Shown: piece after piece, positions 17,900 to 27,357 of the stretch
Layout: each line of letters begins with the position of its first letter
Position numbering within the stretch: the stretch's first letter is position 1
Assembly (NCBI RefSeq): GCF_014897585.1
Contig: NZ_JABUXW010000012.1
Span: 101,604 to 165,603 of the forward strand
Direction of reading: 5' to 3'
DNA from: Brachybacterium tyrofermentans
GTDB taxonomy: Bacteria > Actinomycetota > Actinomycetes > Actinomycetales > Dermabacteraceae
DNA: 64,000 nt
Notes under the pieces: generated by a model
What the model saw: the letters and a program-made list of their open reading frames with translations, nothing else
Databases searched by the model: none
Told to the model about the DNA's origin: nothing
Program-made: the position numbers and the translations under genes

Positions 17900-20500
17900 A
17901 TGAGCGATTCTCGACGCTCGTCCCGCGGCTCGTCGGACCGATCGAACCGATCGAAGAAGCCGACGGGCGGTGGCGCACGCCGCGCAGCAGGAGTGCGCCG
18001 CGCGCCCTCGTCCTCCGGGAAGCCGGCGGAGCCCAAGGGCACCAGCCGCACCGGTCGCCGTGCAGGGGCCTCCTCCGAGGGATCGTCGGCCGCGAAGCGC
18101 TCGACGGCCGCTGGCGGCGCGGCGTCGACGGCAGGGAGACCCGCCAGCTCGAAGCCCGCCGCGGCGACGAGCGGCGGCACCGCGTCCTCACGGGGAGCGA
18201 GCCGCACCTCGGTCAACGCCCGTCACGCCGGCACGGCGGCGACGGCCGGCGCGGCCGCAGCCTCGGCCGGCAAGGGGCGGAAGAAGAAGGTCGCCGCGAC
18301 GAACTTCCTGAACTACCCGCGGGCGGGCCGGAAGAACCCCTGGCGCTGGTTCCCCTCGCTGCGCCTGATCGTGGGCGCGATGGCGCTCATGGTCCTCGCC
18401 GGGCTCGGCTTCGCCGTCTGGCTCTACAACGACACCTCCGTTCCCGAACCCTCCGACTTCGCCCTCGCCCAGACCAGCCGGGTCTACTACGCCGACGGCG
18501 AGACCGAGATGGGCACGTTCAGCGAGATCAACCGCACCGAGCTCGACGCCGACGAGATCCCGCAGAACGTCAAGGATGCTGTCGTCGCGAGCGAGGACGA
18601 CACCTTCTACGAGAACCGTGGCGTCTCCCCGCGCGGCATCGTGCGGGCCCTGGTCAACAACCTCCAGGGCGGTGCACGCCAGGGCGGCTCCACGATCACC
18701 ATGCAGTACGTGGAGCGGTACTACACGGGCAGCGAGACGTCCTACGTGGGCAAGGCCAAGGAAGCGATCATGGCCCTGAAGATCGACCAGGAGCTGGACA
18801 AGGACGAGATCCTGTCGCGCTACCTGAACACGATCTACTTCGGCCGCGGCGCCTACGGCGTGCAGGAGGCCTCGCAGGCCTACTTCGGCAAGGACGCCGC
18901 GGACATGACGGACGCGGAGGCCGCGCTGCTCGTGGCGGTCATCCCCGGCCCCTCCTCCTATGACCCTGCCGTGAACAAGGAGAAGTCCGTCGAGCTGTGG
19001 GATCGCGTGATCTCTCGCGAGGTCAACGTCGGGGAGATGTCCCCGGAGGACGCCGAGGTGCTCGAGTTCCCCGACACCGTCGAGCCCAAGAGCGAGAACA
19101 CCCTGGCCGGGGACAAGGGCTACCTGCTCGACCAGGTGCGCACCGAGCTCGTCGCCGAAGGGTTCACCGAGGACGAGATCAACACCGGCGGCTTCACGAT
19201 CGTCTCCACGATCGACCCCGGGATCCAGAACAACACCGTCGAGGCCGTCAAGAACCTCCCCGAGGACCGGCCGGAGCAGAATCGCGTCGGCACGGTCACG
19301 ATGGATCCCTCCACGGGGGCGATCCGAGGCATGTACGGCGGCGAGGACTTCGTGACGCAGCCGCGCAACGACGCCACCCAGTCGCGCATGCAGGCCGGCT
19401 CGATCTTCAAGACCTTCACCCTGATCGCGGCGCTCGAGGACGGCTACCCGCTGGACTCCCAGTGGGACGGCAACTCGCCGAAGACCTTCCCGGGCTGGAC
19501 GGTCAACAACTTCGGGGACTCCGACTACGGCCGGGTGAGCCTGAGGAAGGCCACCGCCAGCTCGATCAACACGGCGTACGCCGAGGCGAACCTCGAGGTC
19601 GGTCCCCAGCGCACGATGGACACCGCGATCGCCCTGGGCCTTCCGGAGAAGACCCCCGGGCTCTCGGCCGACGCCTCGAACGTGCTCGGCTCGGCGTCCC
19701 CGACGGTCACGGAGATGGGCGAGGTCTACGCGACCATCGCCGCGGGCGGCATGCACCGGGACTCCTACATCGTGCAGGACGTGACCCGGCCCGACGGCTC
19801 CTCGCGCTATGAGCACCAGTCCGAGGAGAAGCGGGTGATGGACGAGGACGTCGCCACCAATGCGACGGTCGCGCTCCAGGGCCCGCCCACCACCGGCTCC
19901 GCCCGCGACCTGCAGGGCGTCATGGACGGCCGCGAGGTCGCAGGCAAGACGGGCACCTCGGAGAAGTTCCGCTCGGCCTGGTTCGTGGGCTTCACCCCGC
20001 AGCTGGTCACCGCGGTGGGCATGTTCCAGCCGTCCGAGGACGGCACCACGGAGGAGCAGCTGACCCCCTTCGGCGGCGAACGGAACATCACCGGCGGCAC
20101 CTTCCCGACGGCGATCTGGGGCGACATCATGTCGCAGTCCCTGGAAGGTCAGGAGATGCTCGAGTTCCCCGGTGAGGTCACCCTGGACAACGAGACCCGC
20201 GAGCGCAACACTCCGCCGCCGACGCAGGCCCCGCCGCCCACGCAGGCGCCGGAGCCGACCGAGGAGCCGACGACGGAGGAGCCCACGGAGGAGCCGACGA
20301 CGGAGGAGCCGACCGAGGAGCCGACGACCGAGGAGCCGACGGAGGAGCCCTCGGAGGAGCCCTCCGACGAGCCCTCTGAGGAGCCCTCCGACGAGCCGTC
20401 CGACAAGCCGTCGGACAAGCCCTCCGACGCGGCGAAGGACAAGCCGAGCAAGAAACCGGAGAAGGACACCCCGGAGTCGAGTGACGGGGGCGGGGACTGA
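17900..20500 (+). CDS. Class A penicillin-binding protein (transglycosylase-transpeptidase)
   Basis: A bifunctional peptidoglycan synthase of 866 residues. The cytoplasmic N-terminus (1-150) is Ser/Ala/Gly/Arg-rich. A transmembrane helix spans about 152-178. The GT51 domain shows EDDTFYENRG with the catalytic Glu and GGSTITMQYV, then KAKEAIMALKIDQELDKDEI. The transpeptidase has the serine in SIFK (about 500), SIN (about 555) and KTGT (about 682). Residues 772-866 form a Pro/Thr/Glu/Asp repeat tail. ATG at 17900 is preceded by a GGAG site; an in-frame upstream extension has no domain. It stands alone, followed by an iron-controlled operon. Confidence 0.93.
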   Translation: MSDSRRSSRGSSDRSNRSKKPTGGGARRAAGVRRAPSSSGKPAEPKGTSRTGRRAGASSEGSSAAKRSTAAGGAASTAGRPASSKPAAATSGGTASSRGASRTSVNARHAGTAATAGAAAASAGKGRKKKVAATNFLNYPRAGRKNPWRWFPSLRLIVGAMALMVLAGLGFAVWLYNDTSVPEPSDFALAQTSRVYYADGETEMGTFSEINRTELDADEIPQNVKDAVVASEDDTFYENRGVSPRGIVRALVNNLQGGARQGGSTITMQYVERYYTGSETSYVGKAKEAIMALKIDQELDKDEILSRYLNTIYFGRGAYGVQEASQAYFGKDAADMTDAEAALLVAVIPGPSSYDPAVNKEKSVELWDRVISREVNVGEMSPEDAEVLEFPDTVEPKSENTLAGDKGYLLDQVRTELVAEGFTEDEINTGGFTIVSTIDPGIQNNTVEAVKNLPEDRPEQNRVGTVTMDPSTGAIRGMYGGEDFVTQPRNDATQSRMQAGSIFKTFTLIAALEDGYPLDSQWDGNSPKTFPGWTVNNFGDSDYGRVSLRKATASSINTAYAEANLEVGPQRTMDTAIALGLPEKTPGLSADASNVLGSASPTVTEMGEVYATIAAGGMHRDSYIVQDVTRPDGSSRYEHQSEEKRVMDEDVATNATVALQGPPTTGSARDLQGVMDGREVAGKTGTSEKFRSAWFVGFTPQLVTAVGMFQPSEDGTTEEQLTPFGGERNITGGTFPTAIWGDIMSQSLEGQEMLEFPGEVTLDNETRERNTPPPTQAPPPTQAPEPTEEPTTEEPTEEPTTEEPTEEPTTEEPTEEPSEEPSDEPSEEPSDEPSDKPSDKPSDAAKDKPSKKPEKDTPESSDGGGD

Positions 20501-20579
20501 CCGAGGGCTGCGAGCGCGGCCCGAGGGTGAGCCGGATCACCGATCTGTTCTCCCCGGCCCCCTGTGAGGACGAATTACG

Positions 20580-20598
20580 TGAGGCTAGGCTTACCTAA
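20580..20598. promoter_or_regulatory. Iron box (DtxR/IdeR/DmdR type) over the siderophore operon promoter
   Basis: The 19-bp site matches 16 positions of the consensus TTAGGTTAGGCTAACCTAA. It contains TAGGCT (20586-20591), a plausible -10 element, with a weak -35 (TGTGAG) 17 bases upstream. Binding of an iron-loaded DtxR-family repressor would block transcription of the operon that starts 47 bases downstream. Confidence 0.85.
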
Positions 20599-20645
20599 GT
20601 AAGGCCGGGGATTCCCGGCCGGCCCCACGTCGTCGCAGGAGTCCC

Positions 20646-21725
20646 ATGAGCCCCGCCGCCAGCCGCCCGACCCGCCGTACCTGGATGGCCGGAGCGCTCG
20701 CCGCGCCCTTCGTCCTCGCCGCCTGCAGCGCCGGCGGCGAGGAGGGGAACAACGGCTCGGGCACGAACTCGGGCTCGGGGGCGGATGCCGCCGGCGGGGC
20801 CGCGGGCGACTTCTCCCCCGTGACCCTCGACCACGCCCTGGGCACGGCGGAGATCACCGCGAAGCCAGAGCGCGTCGTGACCCTCGGACAGGGGTCCGCG
20901 GAGACTGCCATCGCGCTCGGGCTGATCCCCGTCGGCATCGAGGAGTACCCCTGGGGGGCCGACCCCGAGACCGGGTACCTGCCATGGATCCACGACGCCG
21001 TCGCAGAGGCTGGCGGTGAGCTTCCTGAGCAGTTCACGGGAGGCTCGGAGCTCGATGTGGAGGCGGTCCTCGCGCTCGAGCCCGACGTGATCCTGGCCCC
21101 CTGGTCCGGCCTCACCCAGGAGCAGTTCGACGTGCTCACGGACATCGCCCCCACGGTCGCCTATGCGGAGCAGCCCTGGGTGATCACCTGGGAGGAGCAG
21201 ATCGCCACGATCGGCAGGGTGCTGGGCGAGGACGAGGCGGCGGCCGGTCTGATCGAGGAGATCCAGAGGACCTTCGAGGAGGCCGCGCAGCCCGGCTACG
21301 CCGACGTCAGCTTCTCCTTCATCTACAACTCGGGTCCCGGCACGCTGGGCGTCTTCTACCAGGACGAGCAGCGGGTGGCGATGGTCAGCGCCCTGGGACT
21401 GCGCGTCGACCCCGTCAACCAGGAGCTCGGCGAGTGGGATGTCCCCGGCACGGATTCCGCCATGATCGGACTGGAGAACGCGGACAAACTGGCGGACTCC
21501 GATCTGATCTTCACGTTCTACTCCGACGAGGCGAACCGCGCCGAGATCGAGACGCAGGACCTCTACGCCTCCATCCCGGCAATCTCGCACGGCGCGATCG
21601 TGGCCCCCACGGATCAGTCGTTCGTGACGGGGTCCTCGATCATCACCCCGCTCACCGTCCCCTGGGCGCTGGAGCGGTACGTCCCGATGATCGACGAGGC
21701 CATCGCGCAGGTCCCTGCCTCCTGA
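20646..21725 (+). CDS. Iron-siderophore ABC transporter, substrate-binding lipoprotein
   Basis: A cluster-8 periplasmic-binding-type protein (FecB/FepB-like). The signal begins TRRTWMAGALAAPFVLAAC: a lipobox with cysteine, preceded by a twin-arginine-like pair, so Tat export is possible. After a Gly/Ser linker comes the paired Rossmann-like fold with the motif LALEPDVILAP. 359 residues is normal. It is the first gene of a four-gene operon behind an iron box, so it is expected to be made under iron limitation. The particular siderophore cannot be told from sequence. Confidence 0.93.
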   Translation: MSPAASRPTRRTWMAGALAAPFVLAACSAGGEEGNNGSGTNSGSGADAAGGAAGDFSPVTLDHALGTAEITAKPERVVTLGQGSAETAIALGLIPVGIEEYPWGADPETGYLPWIHDAVAEAGGELPEQFTGGSELDVEAVLALEPDVILAPWSGLTQEQFDVLTDIAPTVAYAEQPWVITWEEQIATIGRVLGEDEAAAGLIEEIQRTFEEAAQPGYADVSFSFIYNSGPGTLGVFYQDEQRVAMVSALGLRVDPVNQELGEWDVPGTDSAMIGLENADKLADSDLIFTFYSDEANRAEIETQDLYASIPAISHGAIVAPTDQSFVTGSSIITPLTVPWALERYVPMIDEAIAQVPAS

Positions 21726-21726
21726 G

Positions 21727-22827
21727 ATGACCGGGACCTCCACGATGCCCCGCGGCTCGGCCGAACGTGCGTCGGCAGATCCTGTGCCCGCCGACCCTGC
21801 GCCGGCCGACCCCGTCCGCACGCCCGGGCGGGACGACGGCCGCCGGCTCCCGCGGTGGACCGCGCTGGTCCTGGCCGCCGGGCTCCTCGTCGTGGCGTGC
21901 CTGGCGAGCCTCTTCCTGGGGTCGCGGGAGACGGATCTGGCGGGCGTGTGGTCGGTGCTGCGGGGCGACGGCGAAGAGCATCTGCGGCAGGTGGTCGCCG
22001 CCCGCGGGGCGCGCACCGTGCTCGGTGCTGCGGTCGGGGCGGCGCTCGCCGCCTCGGGGCTGATCATCCAGGGCGTCACCCGCAACCCCCTCGGGGAGCC
22101 TGGCCTGCTGGGAGTGACCTCCGGGGCCTCGGCCGCCGTGGTCACCGCCACCGCCTTCCTCGGCTTCTCCGGCGGAGCGGGGACCGTGTGGGTCGCGCTG
22201 CCCGGTGCGTTCCTCGCGGTCGTGGTGGTCTACCTGCTGGGACGCCCGGCCGGAACCCATTCGGTGGTGCCGCTGATCCTGGCCGGCGCCGTGATCTCCG
22301 CGGTGCTCCACGCCTATATCCAGGCCATGATCCTCACCCGTCCGGACGTCTTCGAGTCGTACCGGCACTGGGTGGTCGGATCCCTGGCCGGCGCCTCCTA
22401 CGACGCCCTCGCAGCGGTGGGCCCCGCCCTGCTGCTCGGGCTGCTGCTCGCGGCTCTGGTCGCCCCGGGCCTGAACACCCTGGCCCTCGGGGACGACGTC
22501 GCGACCGCGCTCGGCACCCGGGTGGGCCTGCTGCGCGTCGGCTCGATCCTCGCGGCGACCCTGCTCGCCGCCGCCGCGACCGCCGCCGTCGGCCCGATCG
22601 CCTTCATCGGGCTCGCGGTGCCCCATCTCGTGCGCGCCCTGGTGGGCACGGACCACCGGTGGCAGCTGCCCACCTGCCTCCTGCTCGGGGCCGCCCTGCT
22701 GCTGGGATCCGACGTGGTGGCCCGGGTGATCGTGCGCCCCCAGGAGCTCATGGTCGGGGTGATCACCGCCTTCCTCGGGGCGCCGTTCCTGCTGTGGGCC
22801 GTGCGCCGCGGCATGGTGACCACCTGA
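21727..22827 (+). CDS. Iron-siderophore ABC transporter permease (FecCD family), first subunit
   Basis: A multi-helix FecCD-family permease of 366 residues. After a 35-residue Pro/Asp-rich tail come about ten helices with the family motifs GVTRNPLGEPGLLGVTSGA and the ATPase-coupling region ALGTRVGLLR, then PIAFIGLAVPHLVR. The start lies 1 base after the stop of the binding-protein gene and its stop overlaps the next start. It pairs with the following permease as a heterodimer. Confidence 0.92.
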   Translation: MTGTSTMPRGSAERASADPVPADPAPADPVRTPGRDDGRRLPRWTALVLAAGLLVVACLASLFLGSRETDLAGVWSVLRGDGEEHLRQVVAARGARTVLGAAVGAALAASGLIIQGVTRNPLGEPGLLGVTSGASAAVVTATAFLGFSGGAGTVWVALPGAFLAVVVVYLLGRPAGTHSVVPLILAGAVISAVLHAYIQAMILTRPDVFESYRHWVVGSLAGASYDALAAVGPALLLGLLLAALVAPGLNTLALGDDVATALGTRVGLLRVGSILAATLLAAAATAAVGPIAFIGLAVPHLVRALVGTDHRWQLPTCLLLGAALLLGSDVVARVIVRPQELMVGVITAFLGAPFLLWAVRRGMVTT

Positions 22828-23810
22828 TGGCCCGCTCCTGGACCCTCGGCCTGCTCCTGCTGGTCGCGATCCTCGGCGGCGGCCTCGCGACCCTCGCCTG
22901 GGGTGATCTCGGCGTGGGCCCGCGCGATCTCGTCACCGCGGCCCAGGGCGGAGCCGACACGAAGGTCACGTTCGTCCTCGAGCGACTCCGCGGGCCCCGC
23001 CTGCTCGTCGGGATCGGCGCCGGGATCGCGTTCGGGGTGGCCGGTGCCCTGTTCCAGACCGTCACGCGGAATCCGCTCGGGAGCCCCGACGTGATCGGGC
23101 TCGGCAACGGAGCGGGTGCCGGGGTGGCCCTGGCGACGCTGCTCGCGCCCGGCATCGTGCCCGCCCCCGTCGGCGCCGTGCTCGGCGCCGCGGTCGCCAT
23201 CGGCCTGGTCCATGTCTCCACCGGACTCGGCTTCGCCTCCCCGGCCCGGGTGATCATCACCGGGATCGGCGTGGCCGCGATGGCCCTGGCCCTCACGCAG
23301 TACGTGGTCGCGGTGTCCCTGCGCGACGCCTCCAGCCAGCTCGCCGGCTACCTCGTGGGCACCCTGAACTCCCGCAGCCTCGGCCAGGCCGCACTGATCG
23401 CCGTCGCCCTGGCCGTGCTGATCCCGTTGACAGCGCTCCTCGCCCACGACCTGCGGATGATGGACCTGGGTGATCAGCTGGCGGACGCGCTCGGGGGCAA
23501 CGCGGTGCGCACCCGGACTGCGGCGATCCTGCTGTCCGTGCTGCTGGCCGCCGCGGCCGTCTCCGTGGCTGGCCCGATCGCCTTCGTGGCCCTGGCCGCG
23601 CCGCACATCGCCCGCCGGATGAGCGGGACCCCGGGCCCGCACCTTCCCCTGTCCGCGCTGGTGGGGGCCCTGATCATGGTTCTCGCGGACTTCACCGTCC
23701 AGCACGTCGCCCCGGTCGAGGACCTCCCGGTCGGGGTCATCACCGCCGGGGTGGGCGGCCTGTACCTGGGGTACCTGCTCGTCACCGACTGGAAGAAGGC
23801 CGACGCATGA
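22827..23810 (+). CDS. Iron-siderophore ABC transporter permease (FecCD family), second subunit
   Basis: The second FecCD permease, 327 residues, with TVTRNPLGSPDVIGLGNGAG, the coupling region LGGNAVRTR and PIAFVALAAPHIARR. The ATG at 22827 shares ATGA with the preceding stop. A longer open frame running upstream in this register is antisense-free shadow of the first permease, not an extension, since the hydrophobic N-terminal helix begins right after this ATG. Confidence 0.92.
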   Translation: MARSWTLGLLLLVAILGGGLATLAWGDLGVGPRDLVTAAQGGADTKVTFVLERLRGPRLLVGIGAGIAFGVAGALFQTVTRNPLGSPDVIGLGNGAGAGVALATLLAPGIVPAPVGAVLGAAVAIGLVHVSTGLGFASPARVIITGIGVAAMALALTQYVVAVSLRDASSQLAGYLVGTLNSRSLGQAALIAVALAVLIPLTALLAHDLRMMDLGDQLADALGGNAVRTRTAAILLSVLLAAAAVSVAGPIAFVALAAPHIARRMSGTPGPHLPLSALVGALIMVLADFTVQHVAPVEDLPVGVITAGVGGLYLGYLLVTDWKKADA

Positions 23811-24646
23811 GCGCACCGCTCACCGAGCCCATAGGGTCCGCCGATCCCTCGTCCCTGCGCCTCGCCGGGGCCACCGTCGCCTACGCCGAACGGCCCGTGC
23901 TCGAGGGCTTCGACCTCGAGGTGAGCCGCGGGATGTTCACGGCGGTGATCGGGCCCAACGGCTGCGGCAAGTCGACGATGCTGAAGGCGCTGGCCCGCAC
24001 CCTGCGACCCCGGGCCGGCGCCGCGCTGCTCGACGGCCGGCCCCTGGCGCAGTGGCGCTCCAAGGCCATCGCCCGACGGATCGCGCTCCTGCCCCAGGAC
24101 CCCGTGGTCCCCGAGGGGATCACGGTGAAGGCCCTGGTCGCGCGAGGACGCCACCCGTACCACTCCCCGTGGCGCCAGTGGCTGAGCGGGGATGACGAGG
24201 TCGTCGCGGAGGCGCTCCGCGCGACCGGCGTCGAACAGATCGCCGACCGGCCCGTCGCCGGGCTCTCGGGCGGACAGCGCCAACGGGTCTGGATCGCCAT
24301 GATCCTCGCCCAGGACACCGAGTACGTGCTGCTGGACGAGCCCACGTCGTTCCTCGACATCGCCCACCAGATCGAGGTGCTCCACCTGTGCCAGGACATG
24401 CGCGACCAGGGCCGCACCGTGGTCGCCGTGCTCCACGACCTCAACCAGGCCGCGCGCTACGCGGACCATCTGGTGGTCATGGACGCGGGCCGGATCGTGG
24501 CGGAGGGCTCGCCCTCGGAGGTGCTGCACGCAGAGCTGGTGGCAGAGGTGTTCGATCTGCAGGCCGAGATCGCCGAGGACCCGCAGAGCGGAACCCCGAT
24601 GGTGATCCCGGTGCGGCGAGCGGGTGACCAGGTGATCCGCTCCTGA
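23807..24646 (+). CDS. Iron-siderophore ABC transporter ATP-binding protein
   Basis: The ATPase of the uptake system, 279 residues. Walker A GPNGCGKSTM, the Q-loop LLPQDP, the signature LSGGQRQRVWIAM, Walker B YVLLDEPTSFLD and the switch histidine VLHDLNQA are all present. Its start shares ATGA with the second permease. The strict overlaps imply one transcript from the iron-box promoter. Confidence 0.94.
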   Translation: MSAPLTEPIGSADPSSLRLAGATVAYAERPVLEGFDLEVSRGMFTAVIGPNGCGKSTMLKALARTLRPRAGAALLDGRPLAQWRSKAIARRIALLPQDPVVPEGITVKALVARGRHPYHSPWRQWLSGDDEVVAEALRATGVEQIADRPVAGLSGGQRQRVWIAMILAQDTEYVLLDEPTSFLDIAHQIEVLHLCQDMRDQGRTVVAVLHDLNQAARYADHLVVMDAGRIVAEGSPSEVLHAELVAEVFDLQAEIAEDPQSGTPMVIPVRRAGDQVIRS

Positions 24647-24727
24647 TATCCCACTCCTGACATCCCAGCCCGGACATCCGCTTCCCGGCACCGCGTTCCA
24701 GGCAGCGCAGCCCTGACGTCCCATTTC

Positions 24728-24768
24728 TGACATCGATGGAAGGTCTCGAATATCTGACATCGATGTCA
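24728..24768. promoter_or_regulatory. LacI-type palindrome TGACATCGATGTCA with a half-matching copy
   Basis: A perfect 14-bp palindrome lies at 24755-24768 and a related copy, TGACATCGATGG, at 24728-24739, 27 bases apart start to start. The CATCGATG centre is typical of LacI/GalR operators. The same core occurs at 37893-37906 and 51825-51838. The palindrome lies 59 bases upstream of the zinc-ribbon gene. No LacI gene is in the window. Confidence 0.6.
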
Positions 24769-24827
24769 TGATGCGCGCCAGCTCGACCGGATGGACATCA
24801 GGGCAGGGCGACGTGCCATCATCCGGT

Positions 24828-25031
24828 ATGGCTACTCGATGCGAACAGTGCGGCGGCAAGATCCGCGGCAAGATCTACACCTCGGTCACCGGCAGGTACC
24901 TGTGCAGTCGGTGCGGGACCCGACTGCAGGGACGCACCGCAGGTGTCGTAGCCGGTGGCGGGATCGCCGGCGGCCGCAGCACCGGCGGCTGGTACGCACG
25001 GGTCAGGAAGGCGATGGGCCGCCGGTCGTAG
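24828..25031 (+). CDS. Small zinc-ribbon protein
   Basis: 67 residues with two CxxC knuckles (CEQCGG near the N-terminus and CSRCG about 20 residues later), separated by KIYTSVTGRYL, then a glycine-rich stretch and a basic end. This should bind one zinc ion; the partner is unknown. I chose ATG 24828 because the zinc motif begins directly after it. An in-frame ATG at 24768, touching the palindrome, would add 20 residues of weak composition. Its 3' end overlaps the convergent S9 peptidase gene by 29 bases. Confidence 0.65.
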   Translation: MATRCEQCGGKIRGKIYTSVTGRYLCSRCGTRLQGRTAGVVAGGGIAGGRSTGGWYARVRKAMGRRS

Positions 25032-27111
25032 GGTCACGCTCCGCAGATCCACGTGCTGCGGAACCGCGCGGCGTGGGACCGCTCATCACGGAACCGCTCT
25101 TCCTGCGGTCGCTCGTCCCTGTGGCGAACACCCGGGCCCACCACTCCAGCACCGCCTCGAACCGTTCCACCCGGTGCCGGGGCCGTCCCGACCTGGTCAG
25201 CTCGTGGTTCTCTCCCGGGAAGATCAGCATCTCTGTCTCCACCCCGGCGCGCCGGAGCGCCGTGTAATACCGGGTGCCCTGCTCGAGCGGACAGCGGTGG
25301 TCCTCCTCGGAGTGGATCACCAGAGTGGGAGTGCGCACCGAGCCGGCGTGCCCGAAGGCGCTCTGCCGGGCGATGTCCGCGGGCTCGGTGCCGATGTACT
25401 CGTCGCCGAAGTAGCTGCCGATGTCGCTCGTGCCCTGGAAGCTGAGCGGATCCAGGAAGCCGCGCTCCACGATCGCGCCGCGGAACCGGTGGTCGTGGGC
25501 GATGATCCAGGCGGTGAGGTACCCGCCGTAGGAGCCGCCCAGGATGCCCAGCCGCTGGTCATCGAGGCGGTCGTCGGCCGCGAGAGCCCCGTCGAGCAGG
25601 TCGATCACGTCCTCGGCGTCCACGGTCCCGAAGCCGCCGCGCACGGCGCGTCCATGAGCGCGGCCGTAGCCCGCCGAGCCCCGCGGATTCCCGTAGACGA
25701 CGGCATATCCCGCGGCGACCAGCGTCTGCACCTCGTCGAGCACTCCCACGCCGTAGGCGGCATGCGGCCCGCCGTGGAGGAGGAGCAGGGTCGGGAACGG
25801 GCCCCGGCCCTCGGGGACCGCCGACCATCCGTGCACCGGATGGCCGGAGCGTCCCGCGAGCTCCAGCTCCCGGGGCTGGACGAGGCCGGCGTCGCGGAGG
25901 CCCGCGCCGGTGTCCACGAGGGTGCTCGGCGCCTCCTCCCCGGTTCGCGCGAGCAGCACGCCCGAGGACTCCGCCGTGGTGGCCGCGGCGAGGACGAGAT
26001 CACCGGCGGCATTCACGCCGTGCACCTCGAGATCGCCGTCCAGCACCCGGCTCACGGCGCCGGAGCGGTCGATGCGCAGCAGATGGACCCGCCCGCGCTG
26101 CGGCGAGGTGACCAGCACCGACTCGCCATCGGGCACGAGGGGTCCGGTGAGCTCGAGGGACTCGGGGTCGGTGATCCGGCGGGGTCCGCCTGCCTCCAGC
26201 AGCCAGAGCGCCACGTCGGGGGCGACGGAATCCCGGCCCGCGCCGGGCTGCGAGGCGAGCAGCGCGATCGTGCCGTCTGCGAGAACGGTCAGGTCGTGGA
26301 TCCGCAGGCCGTCCTCCGGAGCCAGCAGCACCGACTCCTCGCCCTCGTCGACGGGCAGGTGGATCAGGGCGGTGCGGAGATCGCGTCTCGGTGCCTCCGA
26401 GCCCTCGTAGGCCTCCCGCACGGCGAGCACCGCGGTGCCGTCGGGCGTGAGGGTGATCGCCGTGTGCTCCGCGAACGCGCTGGTCAGCTGGGCGGCCGCA
26501 GCCGGGGCCGTCGGGGTGGTCGCGAGCGGGCCTTCCGGATGCGGCGCCGCGGGATAGGCGGGCTCGCCGCCCACCGGGGAGGCCTCCACCACGAAGACCT
26601 GGGTGGGGCGATCCGTCGAGAACCCGACGCCGTTGGTATGCCAGCGCAGCCCCGTGATGCGGCGCGGCGACTCCGCGCCCGGTTCGAGCCCGTCGACGGT
26701 GCCGTAGCGCCCGGGCTCGGCGACGCGCGCCGTGAAGGCCAGGCGGGAGCCGTCCGGGGTCCAGGTCGCCGGGCCGGCGCCGAGCAGCTGATCGGTGATC
26801 TGGAGGGGCTCCCCGCCCCGGGCGTCGAGCAGATGCACCTGGGGGCGGCCACGGGAGTCCGGCCGCAGGAACGCGATCGTCGTCCCGTCGGGCGAGAGCC
26901 GCGGGGCGGTGTCGCTGACCCCGCGGGTGAGCCGACGCGGTGCTGTATCAGCCCCTGACGGACCAGGCGCGAGATCGATCCTCCACAGCTGGCCGACGGC
27001 GCGGTTCGCCCGGCAGTCGGGCCGGGATGCGGCGTAGATGGCGAAGGAGCCGTCGGGGGCGAGCGACGGACGGGAGAGCGAGGTCATCAGCTCGATGTCG
27101 TAGGGCTGCAC
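25003..27111 (-). CDS. S9 family (prolyl oligopeptidase-like) serine peptidase
   Basis: An acylaminoacyl-peptidase-type enzyme of about 702 residues. The N-terminal half has seven-bladed propeller repeats with TolB-like SPDGTTIAF strands. The C-terminal alpha/beta hydrolase has the nucleophile in [11 protein letters not shown] (about 527), the aspartate in HSEEDHRCP and the histidine in [14 protein letters not shown] low-complexity tail of about 35 residues follows. I prefer the GTG at 27111, where the family's usual start ([20 protein letters not shown]) begins; the frame is open to 27216. It is cytoplasmic, with no signal peptide. Confidence 0.88.
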   Translation of the reverse strand: MQPYDIELMTSLSRPSLAPDGSFAIYAASRPDCRANRAVGQLWRIDLAPGPSGADTAPRRLTRGVSDTAPRLSPDGTTIAFLRPDSRGRPQVHLLDARGGEPLQITDQLLGAGPATWTPDGSRLAFTARVAEPGRYGTVDGLEPGAESPRRITGLRWHTNGVGFSTDRPTQVFVVEASPVGGEPAYPAAPHPEGPLATTPTAPAAAAQLTSAFAEHTAITLTPDGTAVLAVREAYEGSEAPRRDLRTALIHLPVDEGEESVLLAPEDGLRIHDLTVLADGTIALLASQPGAGRDSVAPDVALWLLEAGGPRRITDPESLELTGPLVPDGESVLVTSPQRGRVHLLRIDRSGAVSRVLDGDLEVHGVNAAGDLVLAAATTAESSGVLLARTGEEAPSTLVDTGAGLRDAGLVQPRELELAGRSGHPVHGWSAVPEGRGPFPTLLLLHGGPHAAYGVGVLDEVQTLVAAGYAVVYGNPRGSAGYGRAHGRAVRGGFGTVDAEDVIDLLDGALAADDRLDDQRLGILGGSYGGYLTAWIIAHDHRFRGAIVERGFLDPLSFQGTSDIGSYFGDEYIGTEPADIARQSAFGHAGSVRTPTLVIHSEEDHRCPLEQGTRYYTALRRAGVETEMLIFPGENHELTRSGRPRHRVERFEAVLEWWARVFATGTSDRRKSGSVMSGPTPRGSAARGSAERDPTTGGPSPS

Positions 27112-27301
27112 TGTGCCGAACCTACCAGCGCCGATGCCTCCGGGCCGGGGCCTGGCAGGACCTCCCGCGGCGGTCGCGACGGGCAGCTCGTTGTGATGCC
27201 TGGCGCACGTCCACACGCGCCCTGGCCCTCACCGGGAGCGGCAGGTAGTCTTGGCCGGTCCGTGACGTGCATCGCCGATGTACGGACCGGGCGGCATGAA
27301 C

Positions 27302-27344
27302 CCTCCTGCCACGGAGAGACCGTGGCCGTAGAGACCACAGGAGG
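27302..27344 (+). promoter_or_regulatory. Candidate S6:S18 autoregulatory leader of rpsF
   Basis: An outer stem pairs 27302-27308 with 27338-27344, the latter containing the AGGAGG ribosome site. An inner hairpin pairs 27309-27314 with 27320-27325. Directly 3' of the inner hairpin lies an unpaired stretch beginning CCG (27326-27328). A CCG bulge beside a hairpin is the known recognition feature of the S6:S18 complex in rpsF mRNAs. Binding would sequester the ribosome site of rpsF. Confidence 0.6.
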
Positions 27345-27357
27345 TGGGTACCAGAAC

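Noticed and set aside
16054..18216. Upstream half of the 1549-codon minus-strand frame ending in DUF6049
   Set aside because: It lies antisense to pcnA. The real protein begins at the signal peptide at 16053.
18188..19816. A 542-codon minus-strand frame opposite the penicillin-binding protein gene
   Set aside because: Antisense shadow: no domain, while the plus strand has all GT51 and transpeptidase motifs.
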